From: an uncultured Desulfobulbaceae bacterium
GTDB taxonomy: Bacteria; Desulfobacterota; Desulfobulbia; Desulfobulbales; BM004
Length of the DNA stretch: 22,952 nucleotides
Reading direction: 5' to 3'
Assembly: GCA_947258675.1 (NCBI GenBank)
Contig: CAMYJP010000047.1
Location: forward strand, 1-22,952
Part shown: positions 7,651-17,052 of the stretch, in pieces
How the letters are laid out: each line of letters starts with the position of its first letter
Position numbering within the stretch: position 1 is the stretch's first letter
Position numbers and translations under genes: made by a program
The notes under the pieces: model-generated
What the model was told of the DNA's origin: nothing
Databases searched by the model: none
What the model saw: only the letters and a program-made list of their open reading frames with translations

Positions 7651-9582
7651 ATGGAAAATCAGCAACAATCACCACAAAAATCCCAAAACAAGAGAAAAAG
7701 AGCGGCCGTTCTTTTTCTTACCCTCCTGATTTTGCTTGCCGGCCTCGCAACCCTGGCCTCAAGCCCGCATGACAGCCTGATCGACACCTTTGTTAATAAG
7801 GACAACAAACAGCAGCCCCAGGATAAATTGGCTCTATCGGTTGTAGCATGTGACCGTGCTACAATATATGACCGAAACTTCAACCGATTGGCTGTCAGCT
7901 ATAAAACCCACGCAGTATATGCCAGGCCGCTGGAATTAGACCAGCCTGATGTTGCTGCAAAAAAATTGAGTGCCCTGTTGGACCTTGACGAGTCTAAATT
8001 AGCGGCAAAGCTGAAATCAGAAAGAATTGTTGCTTGGATTGGCAGGGAAATTGAGCCCTCAGTGAGCGATCAAATAAAAGCATTAAACCTCAAAGGCATT
8101 TATTTGATTAATGAAATGAACCGGTTTTATCCGAACAAGAATAAAGCCGCCCATCTCATTGGCTATGCCAACAACGAACAGGGACTTGACGGGATAGAAT
8201 TCCTCTATGACAGCCTATTACAGACAAAAACAAGCAAACCAACCTTTTCAGATCTTATCGACACAACCGGAAAAAATAATGTTGGCGAGGAAGGAGTTGA
8301 TCTTGTTCTGACTATAGATCTGCGAATCCAGTCCAGCCTTGAAAAGTTTCTCAAAAAAGCCATGAAAAAACACATGGCGTCTTCAGCTGCTGCTGCTCTT
8401 ATTTCTCCTGAAACCGGGGCTATTCTAGCTTTAGCCAACCTTCCGACATTTGATCCCAACTGTTTCTGGGAATTTAGCAATGAAGAACGTAATAATCGTT
8501 TAATTTCACAAGGTGTTTTTCCAGGAGATCTTAGTAATTTTTTTCAACAGACCATAACTTTTGATGAGACTAAAAAAGTATCCCTAAATTTAATTAAAAA
8601 CTCAGACACAAGCAAAGTTAAAGGCCAGCTCATTCTCCCAAGAAAGCATAAAAGGAAAAAGTTTGACAGACAAGCTTTCCTGACCCATGAGTCACTGGGC
8701 CCGATTGCCAAACATCTTCAGAATTTTCCAAAATATAAGGTTGACCTACCGCTGCACAAAACGGACTACAACAACGAATTAGCTAAATATGGAGATATTA
8801 TTCCCACCGGCAACGGGTTGCAGCTGCTCACCTCTTTTTCTTATCTGGTAAATGGTGGAAAAGAGATAAAACCGCACCTGCTTTCATCCATCTGGGACCG
8901 AGCCACAGCAAATGAATTCCCTGCCAAATTTAGAACAAATACTGAAACAGCTGCTCGCAGCGACCATCAAAAGGCTGCATTAGATGTTTTAAAGCGGCTG
9001 GGAAAAGCAGGCCCGTCAGATTCCATCTCACTGGAAGTCATATTAACCAATGACCTAAATCTTCCGGTTCCAGAATTATTAATAGAACCATCGGAAGATT
9101 CTGACAAAGAAAATGAATTTAAATATGTGATGCTTGGCGTTGCCCCGGATTCCAAACAGAATTTAACCATGGTTGTTATAATGGATGGCATAAAATCTTC
9201 ATCAATTATTAATAGCATAAAATCTTCCAAACCAATTCTGACCATGCCCGCAGATCTTATCTGTAATTCGATTAATTGGTGTAAAAATCCAAAGAAAACT
9301 GCCCCGCCAGTCGATCTGGCAGAAGCTGTAGACATAAAAAAAGGAAGCACAAAAAAAAGGGAGAAAAAAATGGAAATCGCTTCGTTGACAGCGGAAATCC
9401 AAAAGCCGCAAATGCCAGAACTTACCGGAAAGAGCTTACGGTATGGCCTTCAGACTTTGCAACAATTCAATTTGCGCATTTCAGTTATAGGTTCTGGAAT
9501 GATTGTTGCCCAGCACCCAGCTCCTGGGGCTCCGTTTAATGAAGGAGACAGCTGTGTATTGAAGTTACAGACAGAACATTAG
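7651..9582 (+). CDS. FtsI-like protein lacking transpeptidase active site
   Basis: By position and domains this is the dcw FtsI (class B penicillin-binding protein). It has a short basic N-terminus, a membrane anchor (about residues 17-37), a dimerisation domain starting ATIYDRNFNRLAVS, the RFYPNKNKAAHLIGYANNEQGLDGIE block, a VDLVLTIDLRIQ transition, the GAILALANLPTFDPNCFW lead-in, and a C-terminal PASTA domain (about 585-640). The catalytic core is dead. The family sequence EPGSTFK is FPGDLSN here, so the nucleophilic serine is D293 and the lysine is N296. The SxN site aligns with HES (346-348), and no KTG is present. The GQG region survives as PTGNGLQLL (385-393). At 643 residues the length is near normal and the frame is fully open, so this is a pseudoenzyme kept for structure rather than a truncated gene. 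It may act as a scaffold for FtsL/FtsQ or divisome assembly. Confidence 0.9.
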   Translation: MENQQQSPQKSQNKRKRAAVLFLTLLILLAGLATLASSPHDSLIDTFVNKDNKQQPQDKLALSVVACDRATIYDRNFNRLAVSYKTHAVYARPLELDQPDVAAKKLSALLDLDESKLAAKLKSERIVAWIGREIEPSVSDQIKALNLKGIYLINEMNRFYPNKNKAAHLIGYANNEQGLDGIEFLYDSLLQTKTSKPTFSDLIDTTGKNNVGEEGVDLVLTIDLRIQSSLEKFLKKAMKKHMASSAAAALISPETGAILALANLPTFDPNCFWEFSNEERNNRLISQGVFPGDLSNFFQQTITFDETKKVSLNLIKNSDTSKVKGQLILPRKHKRKKFDRQAFLTHESLGPIAKHLQNFPKYKVDLPLHKTDYNNELAKYGDIIPTGNGLQLLTSFSYLVNGGKEIKPHLLSSIWDRATANEFPAKFRTNTETAARSDHQKAALDVLKRLGKAGPSDSISLEVILTNDLNLPVPELLIEPSEDSDKENEFKYVMLGVAPDSKQNLTMVVIMDGIKSSSIINSIKSSKPILTMPADLICNSINWCKNPKKTAPPVDLAEAVDIKKGSTKKREKKMEIASLTAEIQKPQMPELTGKSLRYGLQTLQQFNLRISVIGSGMIVAQHPAPGAPFNEGDSCVLKLQTEH

Positions 9583-9652
9583 GATTAGACCTTCTTTTAC
9601 TAAAAAAACTCAGGAAAGCAGAATTTTCAATGCAGACCTCTTTTAACATAAC

Positions 9653-11230
9653 ATGCCGGTAAAGCAGAAAAAAAACCTTGGCGAACTCATGGCTGGTATA
9701 CCCTACCATGCAACCAAAGATATCCATGGAATATCAATCACGGGTATTGTTTCCGATTCTCGACACATCAAAAAAGGAAATCTTTTTATCGCCATCAAGG
9801 GAATGACGGTTGACGGGCATACCTTTGTAAACGAAGCAGTAAAGAGTGGTTGCACCGCTGTGATAATTGAAAGAGGGAGAAAAATAGTAAAACCCGCATC
9901 CGAAACTGTATTTATCGAGGTGCCGGACAGCAAGGTGGCATTGGGGATGGTTGCTGCCAGCTATTACGATCATCCAGGGCGTAAAGCCAAAATGATAGCC
10001 ATCACAGGGACAAATGGCAAAACTACAACCTCTTATCTGATTGAGTCCATAATCAGGGCCACAGGAAAGAGACCTGGCGTTATCGGCACGGTCAGTTATA
10101 GATATTATAACAATACCGGCAAGCTGATTGAACAGTCAGCCCCTTTTACCACGCCGGAACCAATTACCCTGCAAAACCTTCTTAAAAATATGGTTGACGA
10201 TGGAGTAACTCATGTAATCATGGAGGTATCCTCTCACGCTTTGGCACTTAAACGCATTTCAGGCCTTTTTTTTGATATTGCTGTATTCACAAATCTCAGT
10301 CGTGACCATCTCGATTTCCACTGCAATATGGAAGATTATTACAAAAGTAAAAAGCTGCTGTTCTCTAATTACCTGAAACCAGAAGGAAAGGCTGTAATTG
10401 TTTTGGAATCCGACCCCAAAATGCCTTCCACCCGCAATGGTAAGCCAACATCCTGCTGGGGCCAAAAACTTCGAGTTGATCTTGACGGTTCAACGAATAA
10501 GGAAGCTGATATATACCCGGAAAAATATTCATTTAACCTTGATGGGATAAACGCTGTCATCGTAACACCTCAAAACAGGTTTTCACTCAAATCTCCGCTG
10601 GCCGGTGAATTTAACCTGAAAAACATTCTTGCAGCCACCGGAGTTGGCTTATTTCTATCAGCAGAAACAAATGATATTCTTTCAGGCCTGGAAAAAACCG
10701 CTGTTATCCCTGGAAGACTCGAGCAAATCAAAGCAAAAAAAGGAACTAACATTTTTGTAGATTATGCCCATACCCCTGATGCTCTGGAAAATGTTTGCAA
10801 TACCTTGCGAAAATTAAATCCGACCAGGCTGGTATGTATTTTTGGTTGTGGCGGAGATCGTGATAAAGGGAAGAGACCCTTAATGGGCAACGTTGCCGGT
10901 CGCCTTTGTGATGTGGTTCTAATTACCTCTGATAACCCTCGCACCGAATCTCCTGAAAAAATATTGGATGAAATCGAATCAGGTCTTGCCGGAACATCTT
11001 TGAGAAAACATTCAGCTGAAAAGCTTTTAAAAGACGGAAATTCCTGTGGTTATGATGTAATCGCTTCCCGCGGTGATGCAATTAGAATTGCTGTGCAAAA
11101 TTCCGGACCCGAGGACATTATCCTTATTTCCGGTAAAGGCCATGAATGTTATCAAATCACTGGCAACGACAAAATATACTTTGATGATCGTGTCGAGGCT
11201 GCAAAATACTTGAATGGTGTATACCAATGA
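9653..11230 (+). CDS. murE: UDP-MurNAc-tripeptide synthetase (meso-DAP adding)
   Basis: MurE adds the third residue of the stem peptide in the cytoplasm, using ATP. N-terminal KNLGELMAGIP and SDSRHIKKGNLFIAIKG form the UDP-binding domain. The ATP loop [10 protein letters not shown] begins at T118. MEVSSHAL, FTNLSRDHLDFH and FVDYAHTPDALENV follow. FGCGGDRDKGKRPLMG and the substrate motif DNPR (427-430) mark the C-terminal domain. DNPR indicates meso-diaminopimelate rather than lysine, fitting a Gram-negative wall. The length is 525 residues, a little above the usual ~495. The start at ATG 9653 has no clear ribosome site, but the ATG at 9689 would cut into the conserved domain. Its stop overlaps the murF start by four bases. 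Confidence 0.96.
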   Translation: MPVKQKKNLGELMAGIPYHATKDIHGISITGIVSDSRHIKKGNLFIAIKGMTVDGHTFVNEAVKSGCTAVIIERGRKIVKPASETVFIEVPDSKVALGMVAASYYDHPGRKAKMIAITGTNGKTTTSYLIESIIRATGKRPGVIGTVSYRYYNNTGKLIEQSAPFTTPEPITLQNLLKNMVDDGVTHVIMEVSSHALALKRISGLFFDIAVFTNLSRDHLDFHCNMEDYYKSKKLLFSNYLKPEGKAVIVLESDPKMPSTRNGKPTSCWGQKLRVDLDGSTNKEADIYPEKYSFNLDGINAVIVTPQNRFSLKSPLAGEFNLKNILAATGVGLFLSAETNDILSGLEKTAVIPGRLEQIKAKKGTNIFVDYAHTPDALENVCNTLRKLNPTRLVCIFGCGGDRDKGKRPLMGNVAGRLCDVVLITSDNPRTESPEKILDEIESGLAGTSLRKHSAEKLLKDGNSCGYDVIASRGDAIRIAVQNSGPEDIILISGKGHECYQITGNDKIYFDDRVEAAKYLNGVYQ

Positions 11231-12825
11231 TAAGTGCATCCCCTGCCCTTCAGAAATCTTCGTCAATCCGATATGAAAACAGGAAAAAACCGGGTTGGAC
11301 CCTGGACCATGTTCTGCTTGCCACCAGAGGTCGCCTTCTGTTCTTTCCCAGAGAAAGGCGGATACTGCATGATACGCAACGACATATTGACCACAATTTA
11401 AAAGGTTCGATCGCAAGGAAACGCTCTCTGCATTCCGCCGCGTTTAGCAACATATCTACAGATACCCGCACTTTGCGGGCGGGAGACATTTTTCTTGCTC
11501 TGCTCGGCTCTAATTTTGACGGGACAACCTTCATTGGCCAGGCAATTAAGAAGGGCGCCCATGCTCTGATAGTTAGCAATTCTAAAAGAAGTGAGATCGT
11601 TGGCGCATTGTCTGGCACTGCCAAACAAATCCCTGTAATTTTAGTTGATGATACTCTCCAGGCTCTCGGAGATCTTGCCGCCTATAGAAGATCACTCATG
11701 CCGGATTTACGAGTAATTGCCATAACCGGATCATCTGGCAAGACAACAGTAAAAGAGATGACAGCCGCAATCTTTTCAAAAAAACACCAAACCCTGAAAA
11801 CAAAGGGAAACTATAACAATCTCATTGGGTTGCCGCTATCCCTGTTAGAAGTTGAACCCAGGCATAAATTTGCCATATTGGAGATGGGGATGAATCAAAC
11901 TGGAGAAATAGCCAGACTAACCGAAATAGCTGATCCTGATGCTGGTTGCATCACTAATATCCAGGCGGCTCATTTAGCAGGCTTAAACAGTATCAAAGGG
12001 GTCGCTCATGCCAAAAATGAGTTGTTTGCGGGGATGAAGTCCTGGGGTAAATTGATAGTAAATAACGATGACTCTCTGGTGCGAAGAATGGCAAAATTGC
12101 ACCGGAATGAAAAAATATTATATGCCGCCAGTAGTGCCGGACGTCGGCAAGGAGCATTTATTTATGCTACCCATATTAAAAGCCTTGGTGAAAAAGGCAT
12201 GGCCTTTACTTTGCATATTGGTAATGCCCGCAGAAGAATTTCAATGAAAGCAATCGGGTATCATAATGTATCCAATGCAATGGCCGCAGCTTCCATGGCT
12301 TACTCTCAAGGGTTGAATCTAAGTGAAATTGATGCTGGTCTTGCCGATTTCAAACCGTTTGACAAACGGGCCCAGATTATCCAAATACCCGGCCTTGACC
12401 TTAAAATTATCAACGACTCATATAACGCTAACCCAGCGTCAATGCTGGAGGCGGTAAAAACATTACAGTTATTGAAACACGGTCATAAAGCAATTGCTTT
12501 CATTGGAGACATGTTTGAACTTGGTGATGCTAGCAATGAAGCCCACCAGGCTCTTGGTAAAAGCATCGCCCAAGCAGGCATAGATTATCTTGCTGCCACA
12601 GGAGACTTTGCCGGAGAAGTGATAGGTTCAGCAAGATTGAATGGTATACCGGTTGAACAATGTAGACAGTGCCATGATAAAAAAGAAATGGCAGCATGGC
12701 TGCTGCAGCTGCTGAAAGAGAACCAACTAGATATCGGAGATTGGCTCTTGTTAAAAGGTTCCCGCGGTATGCAGATGGAGACCATACTTGAAGATTTAAA
12801 ACGGTCATTAAGAAAAGATCAATAA
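11227..12825 (+). CDS. murF: UDP-MurNAc-tripeptide D-Ala-D-Ala ligase
   Basis: MurF completes UDP-MurNAc-pentapeptide by adding D-alanyl-D-alanine with ATP. Visible motifs are ISTDTRTLRAGDIFLALLG (N-terminal domain), TGSSGKTTVKEM (ATP loop from T167), KGNYNNLIGLPLSLL, LEMGMNQTGEI, ITNIQAAHL, NDSYNANPASM and FIGDMFELG. At 532 residues it is longer than typical (about 450-470). The surplus is a ~25-residue polar N-terminus before WTLDHVLLATRGRLL, plus a basic insert of roughly 25 residues (about 40-70) between GRLL and FSNISTDTRT. The catalytic core is intact. It overlaps murE through ATGA, indicating translational coupling. Confidence 0.95.
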   Translation: MISASPALQKSSSIRYENRKKPGWTLDHVLLATRGRLLFFPRERRILHDTQRHIDHNLKGSIARKRSLHSAAFSNISTDTRTLRAGDIFLALLGSNFDGTTFIGQAIKKGAHALIVSNSKRSEIVGALSGTAKQIPVILVDDTLQALGDLAAYRRSLMPDLRVIAITGSSGKTTVKEMTAAIFSKKHQTLKTKGNYNNLIGLPLSLLEVEPRHKFAILEMGMNQTGEIARLTEIADPDAGCITNIQAAHLAGLNSIKGVAHAKNELFAGMKSWGKLIVNNDDSLVRRMAKLHRNEKILYAASSAGRRQGAFIYATHIKSLGEKGMAFTLHIGNARRRISMKAIGYHNVSNAMAAASMAYSQGLNLSEIDAGLADFKPFDKRAQIIQIPGLDLKIINDSYNANPASMLEAVKTLQLLKHGHKAIAFIGDMFELGDASNEAHQALGKSIAQAGIDYLAATGDFAGEVIGSARLNGIPVEQCRQCHDKKEMAAWLLQLLKENQLDIGDWLLLKGSRGMQMETILEDLKRSLRKDQ

Positions 12826-12866
12826 TGATCAGTTTCAGTCAATCCCACAACAATCAGTAATGCATT

Positions 12867-13946
12867 ATGTTCTATCATTGGCTTTTTCCCCTAAGTACTG
12901 TCTTCAGCGGATTCAATGTATTCCGCTATATTACTTTCCGCTGTATTGGTGCGGCAGTAACGGCCTTTCTGATCATACTCATCACAACGCCCCGCTTCAT
13001 TAATTTCATAAAGCAACTGCAAATTGGACAGGTCATCAGAGAAGATGGCCCCGAGACACACCTTAACAAGCAAGGCATTCCGACAATGGGTGGATTGCTG
13101 ATCCTGATAACCATTTTTATTACAACAATTTTATGGGTGGACTTGAATAATTCTTATGTTTGGCTGTTGCTGGGCGTTACCTTATGGTTTGCACTCATCG
13201 GTTTCATGGATGATTACCAAAAATTTAAATACAAAAACAGTCATGGTCTCAGTCCGCGGGGAAAAATTATCTTCCAAATCCTGGGAGCTTCCGCTGTTGG
13301 ATTGTTCATAGTATTACATCCTGAATTTGACGGACACTTGAGTATTCCATTTTTAAAAAATGTTCGTCCCGACCTGGGATGGTTTTATATACCTTTTGCA
13401 GTGATAGTAATTGTTGGTGCCTCAAATGCCGTAAATCTCACCGACGGACTTGACGGCTTGGCCGTGGGACCAACCGTGATTACCGGAAGCATATATCTTA
13501 TCTTTTCGTATCTTGCCGGCCATGCAGTGCTGGCAGGGTATCTGCAAATATCGTTTGTTCCCGGCGCCGGTGAAGTGGCTGTTTTTTGTGGTGCACTTGT
13601 TGGCAGCACACTTGGTTTTCTCTGGTTCAATGCTTTTCCTGCTCAGATTTTCATGGGAGATGTCGGCTCCCTTTCCCTGGGAGGCGCTCTTGGGGCAGTT
13701 GCAATTATTACAAAACAGGAAATCCTGCTGGCAATTGTCGGTGGAATTTTTGTTATGGAAGCTCTGTCAGTTATTCTACAGGTTGGTTTCTTTAAAATGA
13801 GCGGCGGCAAAAGAATCTTTCTTATGGCCCCCTTCCATCATCATTTTGAAAAGAAAGGTTGGGCAGAGCCAAAAGTAGTTGTCCGGTTCTGGATTATTTC
13901 AATCGTTCTTGGTTTGATGGCCTTGGCGACCTTGAAACTAAGATGA
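12867..13946 (+). CDS. mraY: Phospho-MurNAc-pentapeptide translocase
   Basis: MraY transfers phospho-MurNAc-pentapeptide from UDP to undecaprenyl phosphate, forming lipid I at the inner membrane. The 359-residue protein is the standard length with about ten hydrophobic segments. The catalytic motifs are present: DDYQKF with D115/D116, [16 protein letters not shown], the [15 protein letters not shown] segment, and the HHH loop (324-326) in [22 protein letters not shown]. Start ATG 12867 lies 41 bases after murF; there is no strong ribosome site. The gene end overlaps murD. Confidence 0.97.
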   Translation: MFYHWLFPLSTVFSGFNVFRYITFRCIGAAVTAFLIILITTPRFINFIKQLQIGQVIREDGPETHLNKQGIPTMGGLLILITIFITTILWVDLNNSYVWLLLGVTLWFALIGFMDDYQKFKYKNSHGLSPRGKIIFQILGASAVGLFIVLHPEFDGHLSIPFLKNVRPDLGWFYIPFAVIVIVGASNAVNLTDGLDGLAVGPTVITGSIYLIFSYLAGHAVLAGYLQISFVPGAGEVAVFCGALVGSTLGFLWFNAFPAQIFMGDVGSLSLGGALGAVAIITKQEILLAIVGGIFVMEALSVILQVGFFKMSGGKRIFLMAPFHHHFEKKGWAEPKVVVRFWIISIVLGLMALATLKLR

Positions 13947-15367
13947 TGTGTTCTACAAGGTCTAGACATCGCATTGAAATTAAACCCGAGTCCAAAATTC
14001 TTGTTGTGGGCTTGGGAAAATCAGGTTTTGCCGCTGTAAAATTTTTCACATCCCTTGGTACAGCTGTTTCGGTCTCAGAGTCAGCAACGCTGAATACAAT
14101 TAATCCCAAAATGGTTGAATGGCTTAATGAAAATAAAATCGACTTTGAAACAGGCGGTCATTCGGTAGAACTATTCACCTCTGTAGATGCTATTTTAGTT
14201 AGCCCTGGAGTACCTCTGGATCTGCCACCACTTCAGACAGCCCGGCACCATTTAATCCCTGTGATGGGTGAAATGGCAATTGGGGCTCAATTTCTTAAAA
14301 CTCCTGTTGTTGCAATAACAGGAACTAATGGTAAAACAACCGTCACTACACTGCTTGGTGAAATTTTCAAGTCTTCCGGAATGAAAGTTTTTGTCGGGGG
14401 CAATATCGGAACACCTCTCTTTGACTATCTGAGTGGGCCACAGAACGCAGATATTGCGGTGCTCGAAGTAAGTAGTTTTCAACTGGACACAGCTGGGGGA
14501 GAAACAGGATTTCGACCGAATATGTCTATATTGTTGAATATTTCACCAGACCATCTTGACCGGTATGAATCCTTTTCCGCATATGCTGCCTCAAAATTTC
14601 AAATTTTTTCCGCTCAACAAGAAGATGATATAGCGATATTAAACGCTGATGACCCTGAAATATTGAATCAGAAAAAATTATGGCCTTCAAAAAGTAAATG
14701 CTATTTTTTCGGCTCTGAAAGAAAAGAAAACCCTGGAGCTGTGCTGCATGGCAAAAACGTTTTATTGTCCTCTGAAATCTTCCCAGAGGCGAGCCAGGAA
14801 GGTTTTGATTTATCAAACACCAGCCTTCGGGAATCGCCAAATCTTCAGAACGGCATGGCCGCAATTCTTGCAGCCAGGTTAATGGGATGCTCTGAACAAG
14901 CAATCAACAAAGGAATTACAAGGTTTACTCCATTGGCACACCGTATGACCTTGATTGGTGAAGTTGACGGGGTCAAATACATCGATGATTCAAAAGCCAC
15001 CAATATTGGAGCTGTGCAGGCCGCGCTTGCCGGAATGGACAGGAATCTCATTTTGATCGCCGGTGGACGTGACAAAGGAGGTGATTACAATCTGCTCCGC
15101 AGTCTTATCAAGGAGAAAGTTAAAACGTTACTGCTCATAGGTGAGGCAAAGGAAAAAATTGCCAAGGCTTTTAGCAAGATAACTCATATCGTATTTGCTG
15201 ACAGTCTGCAGGATTCAGTGTATATGGCATCGAACCTTGCAGAACCGGGTGATACCGTTCTGCTGTCTCCCGCCTGTTCGAGCTTTGACATGTTCGAAAG
15301 CTATGCGGACCGTGGAGATATATTTAAAGAGGCCGTCTTAAACCTTGTTAAAAAACCAGTCCATTAG
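13943..15367 (+). CDS. murD: UDP-MurNAc-L-alanine:D-glutamate ligase
   Basis: MurD adds D-glutamate to UDP-MurNAc-L-alanine. The Rossmann-like N-terminal domain begins [18 protein letters not shown]. The ATP loop [10 protein letters not shown] starts at T126. [62 protein letters not shown] and [20 protein letters not shown] follow. I chose ATG 13943, which overlaps the mraY stop as ATGA and gives 474 residues. The frame is open upstream to 13859, but that would place 28 extra residues inside mraY. After murD the usual next gene, ftsW, is absent. Confidence 0.96.
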   Translation: MMCSTRSRHRIEIKPESKILVVGLGKSGFAAVKFFTSLGTAVSVSESATLNTINPKMVEWLNENKIDFETGGHSVELFTSVDAILVSPGVPLDLPPLQTARHHLIPVMGEMAIGAQFLKTPVVAITGTNGKTTVTTLLGEIFKSSGMKVFVGGNIGTPLFDYLSGPQNADIAVLEVSSFQLDTAGGETGFRPNMSILLNISPDHLDRYESFSAYAASKFQIFSAQQEDDIAILNADDPEILNQKKLWPSKSKCYFFGSERKENPGAVLHGKNVLLSSEIFPEASQEGFDLSNTSLRESPNLQNGMAAILAARLMGCSEQAINKGITRFTPLAHRMTLIGEVDGVKYIDDSKATNIGAVQAALAGMDRNLILIAGGRDKGGDYNLLRSLIKEKVKTLLLIGEAKEKIAKAFSKITHIVFADSLQDSVYMASNLAEPGDTVLLSPACSSFDMFESYADRGDIFKEAVLNLVKKPVH

Positions 15368-15449
15368 TGTCTGTTCAAAAACTCTATTTATACGGACGGA
15401 TTACATAATTTTATTTTCACAAGTCTTAATATGAATATTGAGGAATAGT

Positions 15450-15650
15450 ATGCCGGTACAAACAATATGTTGTGTCTGTCAAAAATCAATGAGCTTATAT
15501 GGGTGGTTCGATGAATTTATGGAACAATACAAAAAGTTGTCAAAAGGGTATTGTCCTGAATGTTTCAGACAAACGATGAATATGCGTCATCCTCAAAGAA
15601 ACAGACAAATAGTCACGAGTCATTCAATTTGGGGGGAATTAAGTAACTGA
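15450..15650 (+). CDS. Small zinc-ribbon protein in the ftsW slot
   Basis: A 66-residue protein starting at ATG 15450, preceded at good spacing by TTGAGGA. An in-frame TTG at 15438 is less likely because that ribosome site would lie inside the gene. It has two CxxC pairs, CCVCQKS (residues 7-13) and GYCPECF (about 33-39), separated by about 24 residues. The pattern resembles the small zinc-binding domains (ICxxC...GICPEC) sometimes fused to bacterial signalling proteins. There are no membrane segments. It lies 82 bases after murD where Deltaproteobacteria normally carry ftsW. Whether it takes part in wall synthesis is unknown; it may simply have inserted there. Confidence 0.65.
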   Translation: MPVQTICCVCQKSMSLYGWFDEFMEQYKKLSKGYCPECFRQTMNMRHPQRNRQIVTSHSIWGELSN

Positions 15651-15894
15651 CCGCAGCCATTGTAACCATTTAATTCGAAAACATATGTTTACCAAATGCC
15701 AGGATAATAGCTGCCGATCCGGACTAACAGTATTTTGAAAATGGTTCTAAACAATCCACATGTGCAGGATGTTTTTCCTCGCGTTGGTTGAACTTTTCTT
15801 AACTTCTACGAAAAATGTTCAAAGGCTTATCAAAATTTATACTGTATCTGAAGCACGTTGTTCCGGTTTACTTGAAATAGTTACGAGCCATGTT
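15651..15894. other. Non-coding remainder of the murD-murG gap; no ftsW
   Basis: Nothing resembling FtsW or any polytopic membrane protein is seen in any frame here. The murG frame is open upstream to ATG 15760, but those ~45 residues match no MurG N-terminus. A 16-base near-repeat links this gap to the preceding gene: 15608-15623 and 15876-15891 match at 14 of 16 positions and both read IVTSH in their frames. Confidence 0.5.
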
Positions 15895-17022
15895 TTGAAA
15901 AAAACGCATGATCAACAGCAAAGAATAGTAATAACCGGAGGCGGGACCGGTGGGCATCTTTTTCCAGGTATAGCGGTTGCAGAAGCAATGTTGGATAGAT
16001 TTCCCAACAGTACTATTCTGTTCATTGGTACTGATCGGCAGATCGATTCTCTTGCCCTGCGTAATAAATCCTTTAAAACTACAACAATTCGCTGCCAGGG
16101 ATTAAAAGGCAAAGGGCTGGTTTCTCAGGTACAAACATTACTGCAGTTGCCATTAAGTGTATTTGAAGCAATCAGACTGCTCCGAGATTTTAAAGCAGAC
16201 CTTGTCTTTGGAGTTGGAGGGTATGTAACAGGGCCGGTACTTCTGGCTGCCGGTCTTTTGAGGATACCAGGCTGTATTCATGAACAGAATTCCATACCCG
16301 GTTTGGCCAACAGGCTCGCCGGCAAAATAGCAAAACGTATTTTTGTTTCCATCCCTGGAAGTGAGAATTATTTCTCAAGAGCTAAATGCATAGTAAGCGG
16401 CAACCCGGTCAGGAAGGAATTACTTGAAGCAAGTGAGATCTCCAGGGAGATCAAAGCTGATCATACCAATATATTATTGATTTTGGGGGGCAGCCAGGGA
16501 GCCCGGCAGGTTAACAAGCTGGTTCTTGAGGCAATTGAACATGTACGGCATGATTTACCGAAAGACTTTATGGTAATTCACCAAACAGGGTCGCATGATG
16601 AAATAAAAGTGAAGGACTGTTATGCAAAGTTTGGAATTAATGCTAGAGTAGAAGCCTTTTTTGAAAAAATGGCGGAGATCTACCAATTGGCGGGTCTTGT
16701 GGTTTCCCGTGCAGGCGCCACTACTCTGGCTGAACTTACGGTATTGAAAAAACCGTCAATTCTCATTCCATTTCCTTATGCAGCAGATAATCATCAAGAA
16801 AAAAACGGTCAATTCCTGGTTGAAGAAGGTGGGGCAAAAATGTTTGTAGAGAAGGACCTGACCGGTGCTCAACTGGGCAATGAAATCATTGCCCTTTTAA
16901 CCAATAAAAAAACTTTGTCTGAGATGGCAGAAAAAATGAGTCACCACGCCAAGCCGAAAGCAGTTGAAGTTATCGTTGATGAATGCGAGAAACTGATCAA
17001 TCTACAAACTTCCATGGGCTGA
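15895..17022 (+). CDS. murG: Lipid II synthase (undecaprenyl-PP-MurNAc-pentapeptide GlcNAc transferase)
   Basis: MurG adds GlcNAc to lipid I on the cytoplasmic side of the inner membrane, giving lipid II. It is a GT-B glycosyltransferase. Visible motifs are ITGGGTGGHLFPGIAVAEA (membrane-side glycine loop), FGVGGYVTGPVLLAA, IHEQNSIPGLANR, LGGSQGARQVNK (second glycine loop), VVSRAGATTLAELTVL (nucleotide site) and PFPYAADNHQEKNG. I set the start at TTG 15895, which leaves about ten residues before the first conserved strand and 375 residues in all, close to family length. The longer open frame from ATG 15760 would add 45 unmatched residues. No good ribosome site supports either start, so the exact start is uncertain. 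Confidence 0.93.
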   Translation: MKKTHDQQQRIVITGGGTGGHLFPGIAVAEAMLDRFPNSTILFIGTDRQIDSLALRNKSFKTTTIRCQGLKGKGLVSQVQTLLQLPLSVFEAIRLLRDFKADLVFGVGGYVTGPVLLAAGLLRIPGCIHEQNSIPGLANRLAGKIAKRIFVSIPGSENYFSRAKCIVSGNPVRKELLEASEISREIKADHTNILLILGGSQGARQVNKLVLEAIEHVRHDLPKDFMVIHQTGSHDEIKVKDCYAKFGINARVEAFFEKMAEIYQLAGLVVSRAGATTLAELTVLKKPSILIPFPYAADNHQEKNGQFLVEEGGAKMFVEKDLTGAQLGNEIIALLTNKKTLSEMAEKMSHHAKPKAVEVIVDECEKLINLQTSMG

Positions 17023-17052
17023 TATTTAAAATTTCAGGCCCACCACACGAAC

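Noticed and set aside
11027..11416. 129-codon minus-strand frame across the murE-murF junction
   Set aside because: Antisense shadow of two clear Mur ligases, with no independent evidence.
13859..13942. Upstream extension of murD to 13859
   Set aside because: It would lie inside mraY and add residues unlike MurD; the ATGA overlap at 13943 gives the normal start.
15760..15894. Upstream extension of murG, considered as an ftsW remnant
   Set aside because: The ~45 residues do not resemble the FtsW C-terminus or a MurG N-terminus, and no ribosome site precedes 15760.
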